From: JAFECT01 sp963838235
GTDB taxonomy: Bacteria; Pseudomonadota; Alphaproteobacteria; Caulobacterales; Caulobacteraceae
DNA length: 64,000 nucleotides
Direction of reading: 5' to 3'
NCBI GenBank assembly: GCA_963838235.1
Contig: CAWIQJ010000006.1
Coordinates: 496,001-560,000, forward strand
Below the pieces are notes generated by a model, which had not been told where the DNA came from, made no database searches, and saw only the letters and a list, made by a program, of their open reading frames with translations. Position numbers and translations under genes: made by a program. Positions 52,258 to 62,620 of this stretch are shown here, piece after piece. Each line of letters opens with the position of its first letter. Positions within the stretch are counted from its first letter, which is position 1.

Positions 52258-54303
52258 TCAAACCGCCTGGCCAATGGCGGGATCGCTGACGCCCGGCTTA
52301 CCGGTCTCCAGCCGCCCGGCGAAGCGGCGCAGGAAGGACGCGTCGCCGGTGCTGACGACCGTGAGGTCGTACCAGTGGCCGTTCGCCGCCGTGTCCACCT
52401 CGAAGGCGACCGTCGCGCCCGCGTCGACCGTCTTCTTCGCCTTCGTCGCGGCGTAGGTGTCGAACAAAGCTATAGCCTGCGCCTGCGCTCCGGGATTGCG
52501 TACCTGCATCCGGACGACCCCGCGCGCCGGGTCCTTTTCGATGGTCACAACCAGGTCGGTCCCATCCAAGCGTCCACCCGCCTCGTGCAGGAAACCATTC
52601 GGCGCCCGCACAGCGACGCGGTAGTCGCCGTCGAGAGGCAGGCTGTCGCTCAAGCGTTTACCGGCCTCGACGGTATAGAACCACGGGCCCTGGCCTGGCT
52701 TTGCGGAGCGCACGTCGAAACAGACCCCTGTGCGGCCGATGTTCACAAGATCGAGCACCAGCGTCTTCGTCGCGCCGTCCATGCGGCTCTGCACGTCGAG
52801 ATCGTAGGGCAGCGGTCGCGACGGCCGCTGTCCGGCCTCCTGGCGGGGCAGGGCGGGTTGGTCGGGAAGCTCCGGCGGGGGCAGGCTCGCGGATTGATCT
52901 GCGCGCGCGAGATAGCGCGAGGTGTCGGGCAACGACGCCGGCCCTTGCGCGTCGCCGGTGAAGTCGAACGCCGAGGTCAGGTCGCCGCACACCGCGCGAC
53001 GCCACGCACTGATGTTCGGTTCGGCCACACCGAAGCGGCGTTCCAGGAAGCGGACCACCGAGGTGTGGTCGAACACCTCGCTCGTCACATAACCGCCGCG
53101 CGACCAGGGCGAGACCATGATGGCCGGCACGCGCGGCCCCAGTCCCACCGGCTCACCGCTCCAGGTCTCGCCGTCGGTGGGTACCGTCGATTTTCCCCGC
53201 GCCGATCCGTTCGGCGGGATCGGCGGCGGCACGTGATCGAAGAAGCCGTCGTTCTCATCGTAGTTCAGGATGAACACCGTCTTCGCCCAGGTCTCCGGAT
53301 CGGAGGTGAGCGCGTCGATCAGGCCCGCGGTCAGGCGTTCCCCCGTGCTGGGACAGGCGCTCGGATGTTCGCAGGCGATATAGGGCGCCACGATCCACGA
53401 CACCTGCGGCAGGGTCTTATTCGCTACGTCGCGTTGCAAGGCCGCGATCAGAGGCTCGCCGCGCGACGCCTTAAAGTTTTCTTTCGTCGAACCTTCGACG
53501 CAACCGCGTCCCTTCGCCATCAGCGCGGGATTCGCGTCGGCGCCGCGGAACTGTCTGAAGAACGCAAGCGCGTTGTCGCCGTAGTTGTCGTACTCCTGAT
53601 AGACCTTCCAGCTCACGCCGGCCAACTCCAAGCGCTCGGCGTATGTGGTCCAACCCGGCGCCTTGAAGTTCGGCGCGTCCAGGGCCGGGTCGGCGCGTTC
53701 GTTGGGCTCATCGGGTGCGTTCTTCACCACCAGCGGCCCGTCGTAGCCCGCGCTCAATCCACTCGTGCCGGTGAACAGGAAATTGCGGTTGGGGCTGGTC
53801 GGTCCGAAGATCGAGCAGTGGTAGGCGTCGCACACGGTGAAGGCGTCAGCCAACGCGTAGTAAAAGGGCAGGTCCTCGCGCGTGAAATGACACATGGTCA
53901 TCGCGCCCTTGGCCGCAATCCACGCGTCGTGGTCTTTCCACCGTGCGTGCGATCCCTTCCAACTGTGGTCGAGGCTGGCGAGGTGTTCGGCGCGCGTGCT
54001 CTTCGTGTCGAGATGGAACGGCAAAACTGCGGGCGTCGTCGCGTCCTTCGCCTGATACCAGACCGGCTTACCGCCCGGCAGGTCGATCGGCCGCGGATCG
54101 CCGAACCCGCGCACCCCGCGCAGGGCGCCGAAGTAATGATCGAACGAGCGGTTCTCCTGCATCAGGATCACCACATGCTCGACGTCCATGAGGGTCCCGG
54201 TCCGCCGCGCCGGCGCGATCGCCAGGGCGCGGGCGACGGTCGCGGGCGACGCCAGGGCGCCCGCCGCCGCCGCGAGTTTCAGGAATCGTCTGCGAGACGC
54301 CAT
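52258..54303 (-). CDS. Phospholipase C, phosphocholine-specific type, Tat-exported
   Basis: The 681-residue protein begins with a Tat signal (ASRRRFLKLAAAAGALASPATVARA). The catalytic alkaline-phosphatase-like domain (about 40-460) has VVILMQENRSFDHYFGALRGVRGFGDPR, DAYHCSIFGPTSPNRNFLFTGT, NYDENDGFFDHVPPP and SPWSRGGYVTSEVFDHTSVVRFLERRFG. Two C-terminal beta domains of the PLC accessory type follow (about 495-680). It resembles PlcC/PlcN of Burkholderia and Pseudomonas, which hydrolyse phosphatidylcholine or sphingomyelin in the periplasm or outside. Confidence 0.93.
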   Translation of the reverse strand: MASRRRFLKLAAAAGALASPATVARALAIAPARRTGTLMDVEHVVILMQENRSFDHYFGALRGVRGFGDPRPIDLPGGKPVWYQAKDATTPAVLPFHLDTKSTRAEHLASLDHSWKGSHARWKDHDAWIAAKGAMTMCHFTREDLPFYYALADAFTVCDAYHCSIFGPTSPNRNFLFTGTSGLSAGYDGPLVVKNAPDEPNERADPALDAPNFKAPGWTTYAERLELAGVSWKVYQEYDNYGDNALAFFRQFRGADANPALMAKGRGCVEGSTKENFKASRGEPLIAALQRDVANKTLPQVSWIVAPYIACEHPSACPSTGERLTAGLIDALTSDPETWAKTVFILNYDENDGFFDHVPPPIPPNGSARGKSTVPTDGETWSGEPVGLGPRVPAIMVSPWSRGGYVTSEVFDHTSVVRFLERRFGVAEPNISAWRRAVCGDLTSAFDFTGDAQGPASLPDTSRYLARADQSASLPPPELPDQPALPRQEAGQRPSRPLPYDLDVQSRMDGATKTLVLDLVNIGRTGVCFDVRSAKPGQGPWFYTVEAGKRLSDSLPLDGDYRVAVRAPNGFLHEAGGRLDGTDLVVTIEKDPARGVVRMQVRNPGAQAQAIALFDTYAATKAKKTVDAGATVAFEVDTAANGHWYDLTVVSTGDASFLRRFAGRLETGKPGVSDPAIGQAV

Positions 54304-54364
54304 GAAACACCTTTTCCGTCCGCGCCCAACTTCGGACGATCGTGTGACGATTGTTGTCGCCTGG

Positions 54365-56185
54365 CTAGGTCTTCGGCTTGTCTTCGGGCTTTGCCGGCTC
54401 CGGCTTGGCCTCGATCAGCCCGATCTCGCGCGCCTCGGTCTCCAGGCGCGGGGAGATGGCCAGGGCGGCCTTGATGTCGGCGTCGCCTTCCGCCTGCTTG
54501 CCCAACCGCTGCTTCGCCAGGCCGCGGCCATAAAGCGACCAGGGAGACTTCGATTGCAGTTTTAGGGCGGCGTCGTAGTCGGCGACCGATTCCTGGAAGC
54601 GGCCGAGGCGCAGATAGACCATGCCGCGGCTGTCGAGGACTTCGGCGTTGCGTGGCCCCTTCTTGAGGGCGGCGTTGCAGTCGTCCAGCGCTTTGTCGAG
54701 GTCTTTGCCTAACATCGCCCGCGCCCAACAGCGCTCGTTCAGGGAGCTCCAGAGTCCATCGTCCTTCGGATGCGCGTCGATCCAGGTGTCGTAGTGCGGA
54801 ATGGCTTCCGCCCAGTGGCGGTGACGCACATAGAGCGACGCGATGCGGAGCTGCATGCCCCCGTCGTCCGGCGCGGCCTTCAGAAGCGCCGAGAAATCCG
54901 CCTCGGCGCGGGCGAGGTCCTCGCCGCGCAAGTCGAGATCGCCGCGCCCCAGAAGGGCAGGCGCATATTTGGGGTCGAGTTCCAAAGCACGATCGAGGTC
55001 GGCGCGGGCCAGATCGCTGTTACCCGTCGCCAGTTGCGCCTCGGCGCGTTCCACGTAGCGTTTGGGCGATTTGGCATCGAGGGCGATGGCCTTGTCGAAC
55101 GCCTGCAGTGCGCCGGTGTAATCGCGCCGGGACATCAGGGCCTTGCCCTCCCGCTCAAGACCGTCAGGATCCTGCGGCGCGTCGGTGGCCGGCGCGGCCT
55201 GCTTGTCCGTCGGGGACTCGGACGCCGGCGTCGTGTCGAGACGGAACACCGGGCCGCCGTTGTAGGTGAAGTACAGTTTGTTCTGGCTGCGCGACACCAG
55301 CACGCGGTGCGACAGGAAGAAATCCATGCCGAGCAACATCTCGACATCGCTGTCCAGGCCAATCTTGTCGGTGACGGTCAACCGCGTGTTCTTGATTTCC
55401 TCGTCGGCGATCGCGAAACTGGCGATGGGCGCGGTCCACATTTCCGCAACGCCGCGGCCGATCCCGTGGGTTTCGCCCGATGATTTCACGTCGGGGGCGT
55501 TCATGTCGATACCGACCCGCTCCGCCGCGCGGCGCGAGAGGATGGAAATGGCGGCGCCCGTGTCGAACACGACTCGAACCGGCTTTCCGTTTATCTTGAC
55601 CGTCCCCTTGATGTGCCAGTTCTCGGGCGGGTGATAGGTTTCGATCGGAATCACGCCGTAGTTGCCGCGCGACCAGTAAGCAAGCGGCGTGTCGCGGCAG
55701 TTTTCGACCTTGATGTACCGCATCACGCCGTTGGCGAAGTCAAATTCGACGTCGGCGAAACTCAGCAGGTTCTGACCGAGTAGGCCGACGGTGCCCATGT
55801 GGAGATGGTGCGCGACGACGAATTGAATGTTCTTCAGCGGCAGGCCCGCGAAGTTGAAATCGCTGGCCTCGCCTACCCACGCGTCGTCGGAGCCGCCGAT
55901 TCCGCGGATGGACAGGAAACCCGGCGTCGGGATCCGCCTGAGCTTCATCTGTTCGGCCGCCTCCGGCGTGAGGGTGCTGAAGAAGGCGCCGGAATCGACC
56001 TCGAAGCGTGCGTCCTGGCCGCCGATCTTGGTCGCCACGACTGCCGCGCGCCCCTCCATGTCGACGGGCAAGTCGAAGTATTTGCTCATTTTGCATTCGG
56101 CGGCGGCGGCATTGGCGGCGGAGGCCGCAAGCCACGCAGCCGCCGTCAACGCACTCAAGCCGAAAAGTCTGGAACACCCCCACAT
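54365..56185 (-). CDS. Retropepsin-like aspartic protease with TPR repeats
   Basis: The 606-residue secreted protein has a signal peptide (about 1-28), then two retropepsin-like half-domains: ARFEVDSGAFFSTLTPEAA (near 60-80, DSG) and VRVVFDTGAAISILSRRAA (near 205-225, DTG), each followed by a later GMDFF or LGQNLL segment. From about 340 a run of TPR units (DYTGALQAFDKAIALDAKSP and repeats) extends to the Lys/Pro-rich end. Two aspartate motifs in one chain can form a pseudo-dimeric active site like pepsin. A periplasmic protease acting on a bound partner is likely; the target is unknown. Confidence 0.85.
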   Translation of the reverse strand: MWGCSRLFGLSALTAAAWLAASAANAAAAECKMSKYFDLPVDMEGRAAVVATKIGGQDARFEVDSGAFFSTLTPEAAEQMKLRRIPTPGFLSIRGIGGSDDAWVGEASDFNFAGLPLKNIQFVVAHHLHMGTVGLLGQNLLSFADVEFDFANGVMRYIKVENCRDTPLAYWSRGNYGVIPIETYHPPENWHIKGTVKINGKPVRVVFDTGAAISILSRRAAERVGIDMNAPDVKSSGETHGIGRGVAEMWTAPIASFAIADEEIKNTRLTVTDKIGLDSDVEMLLGMDFFLSHRVLVSRSQNKLYFTYNGGPVFRLDTTPASESPTDKQAAPATDAPQDPDGLEREGKALMSRRDYTGALQAFDKAIALDAKSPKRYVERAEAQLATGNSDLARADLDRALELDPKYAPALLGRGDLDLRGEDLARAEADFSALLKAAPDDGGMQLRIASLYVRHRHWAEAIPHYDTWIDAHPKDDGLWSSLNERCWARAMLGKDLDKALDDCNAALKKGPRNAEVLDSRGMVYLRLGRFQESVADYDAALKLQSKSPWSLYGRGLAKQRLGKQAEGDADIKAALAISPRLETEAREIGLIEAKPEPAKPEDKPKT

Positions 56186-56304
56186 AGTCCTACTCCACCC
56201 GGATACTCTCTGAGATTGAACACAAAGGCAGCTGCAGCGCTACCGCGCCCGGTTGCGTGGAAGGTCTCGCCGCCGCAAACTCCTTCGGGGCAGGGGGTTC
56301 GACC

Positions 56305-58047
56305 ATGAAACGTGCTTGGGTGGGCGGCCTGTTGGCTGCGGCTTTCGTCTTCGCCGCGGGATCGGGGGACGCCCAGACGGTGCCTGCGGGCCCGACCTTC
56401 ACGGTCAGTCTCCCCGCACAGGCGAGCGGCAAGAGCCTGGACGGCCGCGTCATCCTGCTGCTCAGCCGCGATCCGACGCGCGAGCCGCGCAGCCACGTCG
56501 GCCCCGACGAGCCGCTCGACGCGCCCTTCATGTTCGGCCGCAACGTGGATGGTCTGGCCCCGGGACAGACGGCGGTGGTCGACGACCAGGCGTTCGGCTG
56601 GCCGGCGCGCAAGCTGTCGGACCTGCCCGCCGGCGACTATTACGTGCAGGCGGTGTTGAACCGGTACGAGACCTTCCACCTCGCCGACGGCCGCGTGTTG
56701 AAACTGCCGCCCGACGAGGGCGAAGGTCAACAATGGGCGTCCAAGCCCGGCAACCTCTATTCCACGCCGGTGCGCGTGCACATCGACCCGGCGCATCCGC
56801 AGGCGACCCCAATCGTGCTCGCCAATGTCATCGCACCGATCGCGCCGAAGACCGACAGTGAATTCGTCCGTCACATCCGCATCCGCAGCGAACTGCTGTC
56901 GAAGTTCTGGGGACGCGACATGTACATCGGCGCCCACGTCCTGGTGCCGAAAGATTTCGACAAGCACCCCGAGGCGCGTTTCCCGCTGATGGTCTTCCAG
57001 GGGCATTTCCCGGAAGACATTTCGGAATTCCGCACCACACCGCCGGACCCGAACCTGAAGCCCGACTACTCACAACGCTTCCACCTGACCGGCTACAACC
57101 GCATCCAGCAGCAGGAGGCGTACGCCTTTTATCAGAAGTGGATTTCGCCGGACTTCCCGCGCTATCTCGTGGTCGAAATCGAGCACGCCAATCCCTATTA
57201 CGACGACAGCTATGCGGTGAATTCCGCCAACCTCGGCCCCTATGGCGACGCGATCAACAAGGAGCTGATCCCCGCCATCGAGAAACAGTTCCACGGCATC
57301 GGCCAGGGCTGGGCGCGCTTCACCTACGGCGGCTCGACCGGCGGCTGGGAAGCGCTGGCGACCGAGGTGTTCTATCCGGACATGTACAACGGCGCCTTCG
57401 CCGCCTGTCCCGATCCGATCGACTTTCGCGCCTATACGGTGGTCAACCTCTACAAGGACAAGAACGCCTACGCGCTGCAGGGCGACGCGGCCTCGGTCGA
57501 ACGTCCGGCCATGCGCAACTATCTCGGCGAAGTCTTCACCACCCAGCGCGACGCCAACCACATGGAGCTGGCCCAGGGCGATCACAGCCGCTCGGGCGGT
57601 CAGTACGACATCTGGCAGGCGGTGTTCGGACCGGCAGGCGCCGACGGCTATCCCAAGCCGATCTTCGACAAGGTTTCCGGCGACATCGATTCCGACGTCG
57701 CCGCCTATTGGCGCGAGCACTACGACCTGTCGCACATCATCGAACGCGACTGGGCGACGCTCGCGCCAAAGCTCCAGGGCAAGATCCATATCTATGTGGG
57801 ATCGGCGGACACCTATTATCTCACCGACGCGGTCTATTTCGCCCAGGAACGGCTCGAGGCGTTGCAACCGGCCTGGGGCGGAGAGATCGCCTACGGCGAT
57901 CGCGCCGAGCACTGCTGGAACGGCGATCCGAAACTCGCGAACGCCTATTCGCGCCTGCACTACGACGTGCAGTACCTGCCGCAGATCATGGCGCGGATTA
58001 AAGCGACGGCGCCGAAGGACGCGGACCTGACGAGTTGGCGGTATTGA
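56305..58047 (+). CDS. Secreted alpha/beta-hydrolase, esterase family
   Basis: The 580-residue protein starts at ATG 56305 with a signal peptide (MKRAWVGGLLAAAFVFAAGSGDAQ). An N-terminal beta domain (about 25-190) precedes the hydrolase domain: LMVFQGHFPED, LVVEIEHANPYYDDSYAVNSANLGPYGDAINKELIP, nucleophile serine in YGGSTGGWEALATE, and histidine candidates in GDRAEHCWNGD. It resembles putative esterase (PF00756-type) proteins; the substrate is unknown. It is divergent from the retropepsin gene across a 119-base gap. Confidence 0.83.
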   Translation: MKRAWVGGLLAAAFVFAAGSGDAQTVPAGPTFTVSLPAQASGKSLDGRVILLLSRDPTREPRSHVGPDEPLDAPFMFGRNVDGLAPGQTAVVDDQAFGWPARKLSDLPAGDYYVQAVLNRYETFHLADGRVLKLPPDEGEGQQWASKPGNLYSTPVRVHIDPAHPQATPIVLANVIAPIAPKTDSEFVRHIRIRSELLSKFWGRDMYIGAHVLVPKDFDKHPEARFPLMVFQGHFPEDISEFRTTPPDPNLKPDYSQRFHLTGYNRIQQQEAYAFYQKWISPDFPRYLVVEIEHANPYYDDSYAVNSANLGPYGDAINKELIPAIEKQFHGIGQGWARFTYGGSTGGWEALATEVFYPDMYNGAFAACPDPIDFRAYTVVNLYKDKNAYALQGDAASVERPAMRNYLGEVFTTQRDANHMELAQGDHSRSGGQYDIWQAVFGPAGADGYPKPIFDKVSGDIDSDVAAYWREHYDLSHIIERDWATLAPKLQGKIHIYVGSADTYYLTDAVYFAQERLEALQPAWGGEIAYGDRAEHCWNGDPKLANAYSRLHYDVQYLPQIMARIKATAPKDADLTSWRY

Positions 58048-58066
58048 GAAGAGGTCGAGCGTCGCT

Positions 58067-58152
58067 GTCCTTCTTCGCCAAGGCTACGAAGGACAACCTT
58101 CTTCGAATGTGAGGGGCGGGCTTGTTCTTCGAAGCTCCGCGGGAGCGAAGAA
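58067..58152. repeat. Palindromic repeats beside tRNA-Val
   Basis: GTCCTTC (58067-58073) / GAAGGAC (58088-58094) encloses TTCGCCAAGGCTAC. A second hairpin, TTCTTCG (58125-58131) / CGAAGAA (58146-58152), encloses AAGCTCC..GGGAG. The second ends 3 bases from the tRNA 3' end. The CGCCAAGGCT core is shared with the element beside tRNA-Ser at 3081-3201. Confidence 0.6.
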
Positions 58153-58155
58153 GAA

Positions 58156-58230
<75 letters not shown>

Positions 58231-58296
58231 TCCCGGGAAGGCCGGGGATATAGCCTCAGGCTCCCTGAGGGCGCAAGGCGGAAGGGCGGCCCTCTA

Positions 58297-58653
58297 TCAA
58301 GCCGCGATCATCCGCTCCACCTCGGCGACGATCTCGCGCAGGTGGACGGGTTTGGACAGGACCTTGGCCTGGGGGGCCGACTGGGCGGCCGAGAGGGCCA
58401 CGGCGGCGAAGCCGGTGATGAACATGATGCGCACGTCCGGCTGGCCCACGGCGGCCTGGCGGGCTACCTCGATGCCGTCCGCGCCGGGCATCACGATATC
58501 GGTCAGCAGCAGGTCCCAGGGGCCTTCGCAGAGGGCGGCCAGGGCGTCGTCGCCGTTTTCGCAGACCCGCACTTCGTGCCCGGCCCGTTCGAGGGCGCGG
58601 GCGAGAAAGCCGCGCAGGGAATCGTCGTCTTCGGCGAGGAGAATGCGGGCCAT
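58297..58653 (-). CDS. cpdR: CpdR, single-domain response regulator of ClpXP proteolysis
   Basis: The 118-residue receiver domain has the acidic pocket EDD (8-10), phosphoacceptor D52 in LLTDIVMPGADGIE, T80 and K101 in LSKPVHLREIV. The segment IMFITGFAAVALSAA and the overall length match CpdR of Caulobacter and rhizobia closely. In its unphosphorylated form CpdR brings substrates such as CtrA-pathway factors to ClpXP; phosphorylation through the CckA-ChpT relay blocks this. There is no output domain. It is divergent from the N-formylglutamate amidohydrolase gene, a neighbourhood I recall from other alphaproteobacteria. Confidence 0.93.
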   Translation of the reverse strand: MARILLAEDDDSLRGFLARALERAGHEVRVCENGDDALAALCEGPWDLLLTDIVMPGADGIEVARQAAVGQPDVRIMFITGFAAVALSAAQSAPQAKVLSKPVHLREIVAEVERMIAA

Positions 58654-58844
58654 ACTCTTTTTGTGTTTTGGGTTGGCGGCGGACGAGGGCGGCAGTCGAG
58701 ACAGGCCAACCTTAGCAAGCCGGATGTAAATCGGACATGAAAACGCCTGGGAGTGGAGCGGGGCGTCGCCGCTTTCCTCCGGCGCGGGCGCCTTAAGCTT
58801 ACCCGCCCCTCCAACGGTCGTTGACCTGAGGGGGCCAGACCCGG

Positions 58845-59762
58845 ATGATTTCCCCGATGCCGCCCGCCAAACCCGCCGTGAAGCCGCGCATCGACCCCGA
58901 GGGGTCCGAGCCGTTCGAACTCCGGCGGCGGCCCGAGTTGTCCACCCCCCTGGTGTTCGCCTCGCCCCACTCCGGGCGGATCTATCCGCAGGCCCTGTTG
59001 TCCGCCTCCGCCCTGGACGGCCATGCGCTCAGGCGGTCCGAAGACGCCCTGGTGGACGAGCTGATCGCTCCGGCCTTCGAGCGCGGCGTGGCCGGGGTCC
59101 TGTGCCGGATGGCGCGGGTCTATGTGGACGTGAACCGCGACGCCTGGGAGCTCGACCCTGCCATGTTCGCGGGCCGGCTGCCCGCCTACGCCCGCTCCCA
59201 GAGCGCGCGGGTGGCCGCGGGGCTGGGGACGGTCGCGCGGGTGGTGGGCGAGGGACAGGAGGTCTACGCCCGCAAGCTGTCCTTCGCCGAGGTGAAGGCG
59301 CGGATCGAGGCGGTGCACCGGCCCTACCACAAGGCGCTGAACGGTCTGTTGGGCGAGGCGCGGCGCAAGTTCGGCGTGGCGGTGCTGATCGACTGGCACT
59401 CCATGCCCTCGGCGGCCTCGCGGTCGGAGGCCCAGCGCGGGCGGGCGCGGCCGGACATTGTGCTCGGCGACCGGCACGGCGCTGCCTGCGGGCGCAGGCT
59501 CAGCCAGAGCGTGCGCGGAGCGCTCGAGGCCCTGGGCTATGTGGTGGGCATGAACACGCCCTATGCCGGCGGCTACACCACCGAGACCTACGGCCGCCCG
59601 CACGGCGGCTATCATGCCCTGCAGGTCGAGATCGACCGGTCGCTCTACCTGGACGAAGCCCGGCTCGAACCCTCGGCGGGGTTTCCGCGGCTGAAACAGG
59701 ACCTGGAGGCGGTGGTCGACACCCTGCTGGAGACCGACTGGCGGGCGGCGCTTCGGGCCTGA
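58845..59762 (+). CDS. N-formylglutamate amidohydrolase
   Basis: The 305-residue enzyme hydrolyses N-formyl-L-glutamate to formate and glutamate, the last step of one histidine degradation route. It shows the family pattern LVFASPHSGRIYP near the N-terminus, RRSEDALVDELIAPA, ARVYVDVNRDAWELDPAMF, ALIDWHSMP-like VLIDWHSMPSA, and NTPYAGGYTTETYGRPHGGYHALQVEIDRSLYLDE. No other hut gene is adjacent. Its position next to cpdR suggests a conserved gene order rather than a hut operon. Confidence 0.92.
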   Translation: MISPMPPAKPAVKPRIDPEGSEPFELRRRPELSTPLVFASPHSGRIYPQALLSASALDGHALRRSEDALVDELIAPAFERGVAGVLCRMARVYVDVNRDAWELDPAMFAGRLPAYARSQSARVAAGLGTVARVVGEGQEVYARKLSFAEVKARIEAVHRPYHKALNGLLGEARRKFGVAVLIDWHSMPSAASRSEAQRGRARPDIVLGDRHGAACGRRLSQSVRGALEALGYVVGMNTPYAGGYTTETYGRPHGGYHALQVEIDRSLYLDEARLEPSAGFPRLKQDLEAVVDTLLETDWRAALRA

Positions 59763-60130
59763 GATAAAAAAAGGCCGCGCCAAGCGGCGCGGCCTGAAGG
59801 GTCATGGGGAGGAAACGCCCAAAAAGAGCGTCGTCAACGTCGAGGACGCTGAACAGCTTCAACTTACGCTGCAGCGCACAATCTGCAAGTCCCGTCCCGT
59901 GTTTTTCGATCACGGATGGTTACAGGCGAACACGGCAAGTAGCCTTCCACAGTAAGGAATTCAGCGGCGACTCCGTCCATATCGCATCCGCGAGAAACGC
60001 CGCTGCGGCGCAACCCAGCTTAGGCGTCCGGAGGCCGGGCCCAGTCCACGGTTGACCGGTCATGCGCCACGACTAGTGTGCCCGCGCCTCCCGCCGCCCC
60101 GACACTGACCGCCTGAAGGATTCTCCGCCA
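59763..60130. other. Intergenic region with an orphan minus-strand terminator
   Basis: 368 bases between two plus-strand genes. No protein gene is supported on either strand. On the minus strand the sequence just before the terminator contains a pyrimidine-rich CCTCCCC stretch (complement of 59808-59814), a feature of many alphaproteobacterial small RNAs. A small RNA of roughly 100-200 bases ending at the terminator is possible; no clear promoter was found. Confidence 0.4.
59765..59793 (-). terminator. Strong Rho-independent terminator in minus orientation
   Basis: GGCCGCGCC and GGCGCGGCC form a perfect 9-bp stem with a 4-base loop (59772-59793). On the minus strand the stem is followed by seven T (59765-59771 read as A on the plus strand). 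On the plus strand no T run follows, so it points leftwards. No known minus-strand gene lies upstream of it. Confidence 0.85.
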
Positions 60131-61552
<1,422 letters not shown>

Positions 61553-61586
61553 CGACGGCGTCGTTCGCGAAATGAGCAAAATGAAA

Positions 61587-61829
61587 CACGAAGCGCACAA
61601 AGCGCACTAAGAAGGATCGCCCACGAAAAACACGAACGCGTCGGCACGACTTACTGCGTTGCGCCAGTTCACCTAAGGCGCGCCTTCGGCGCGCGATAGT
61701 CATGCGGTCGCGTCGCCGGATGACTGGCTTTTTTCGTGTTTTTCGTGGGCAAACCCTAGCGACGCCAAAGCAAGTGCGATGAGAAGCCAACTAGCCGCTG
61801 CCCTCTTCGTGCGCTTTGTGCGCTTCGTG
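61587..61829. repeat. Nested long inverted repeat between convergent genes
   Basis: Outer perfect arms of 21 bases lie at 61587-61607 and 61809-61829; inner perfect arms of 18 bases lie at 61619-61636 and 61733-61750. In the centre is the 12-base palindrome AAGGCGCGCCTT (61675-61686). The arms are made of CACGAA/TTCGTG-rich units like those of the repeat at 5330-5453. It sits between lpd (ending 61552) and the minus-strand gene ending at 61857. No gene is seen inside it. Confidence 0.85.
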
Positions 61830-61856
61830 GTTCGTCTTTCTTCGAGCCGCTAAGCG

Positions 61857-62243
61857 TCACTCTGACTTGTAGACGAGGTAGTTGCGTTCGACCATGCGGC
61901 GCAGGCCTTCGTACGCTTCGGCGATCTCTTCGAACGCGCTGCGCAGCTCCGCCAGCTTCGCGATGCGTTCCGCGGTCACCGGCGTGGCGCCAGACGACAA
62001 CGCCAGCGCTTCCTTCACCCAGTGCGCGCGCGCCATGGCCGCGGTCACCGCCATGCGCTGGAAGGTGGCGGCGTCGACCTGGCCGACGATGCGGGCCAGC
62101 ACCTCGCGGTTGGAGGCGAAGGCGGCGTAGTCGATCTGTTCGAGCTGGCCGCGCAGGCGGCGCTGGACCTGGGGATCGCCGGTCTCGGGCTCGAAATGGT
62201 CGGTCGCGTTGCGACGGACGGTCGAGGTGCGAATGGTCGACAT
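61857..62243 (-). CDS. Conserved hypothetical helical protein
   Basis: The 128-residue product is predicted mostly alpha-helical and charged (LRGQLEQIDYAAFASNREVLARIVGQ, RIAKLAELRSAFEEIAEAYEGLRRMVERNYLVYKSE). It has no signal peptide, membrane segment or known motif that I can name. Coding bias and a plausible ATG support it as real. Confidence 0.7.
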   Translation of the reverse strand: MSTIRTSTVRRNATDHFEPETGDPQVQRRLRGQLEQIDYAAFASNREVLARIVGQVDAATFQRMAVTAAMARAHWVKEALALSSGATPVTAERIAKLAELRSAFEEIAEAYEGLRRMVERNYLVYKSE

Positions 62244-62286
62244 GGCGTTCCTCCGCCTTTGCCGATCAAGGGTAGGCCTTAAGGGC

Positions 62287-62562
62287 TTAACCCCGTCTTG
62301 CCGCCCGCTCGCCGTCGGAATCGAGGATGGTCAGCCGGCCCACCACCAGGTCGCCGACCTCGAGCCGGCGGACCTTCAGGGTGCGCACCCCCGCCCGGTG
62401 CACCACCAGCCGTCCGATCGCCACCGCCCCGATGGCGAAGGCGCCGAGCGCCAGGGCGCCGAAGCCCAGGGCTCCGACCCCGCCAGCGCCCAGCGCCATG
62501 CCGCCGCGCCGGGGGGCAAGGTCGCGTTTGTCCTGCGTTGGCTCGCTTACGCGGTGGTCCAT
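62287..62562 (-). CDS. Small membrane-associated hypothetical protein
   Basis: The 91-residue product starts at ATG 62562 (MDHRVSEPTQDKRDLAPRRG) with AAGGA upstream; the ORF above this start has no support. A Gly/Ala-rich hydrophobic stretch (ALGAGGVGALGFGALALGAFAIGAVAIGRL, written here in part: MALGAGGVGALGF then ALALGAFAIGAVAIG) fills residues 22-50 and could form one or two membrane spans. It is followed by a short beta-like tail (LKVRRLEVGDLVVGRLTILD). Function unknown. Confidence 0.6.
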   Translation of the reverse strand: MDHRVSEPTQDKRDLAPRRGGMALGAGGVGALGFGALALGAFAIGAVAIGRLVVHRAGVRTLKVRRLEVGDLVVGRLTILDSDGERAARRG

Positions 62563-62620
62563 GGCCCGATCCTTCTCGACTGGACAGGATATGGGCGTCC
62601 GGACCGGCGCTCGGGAGGGG

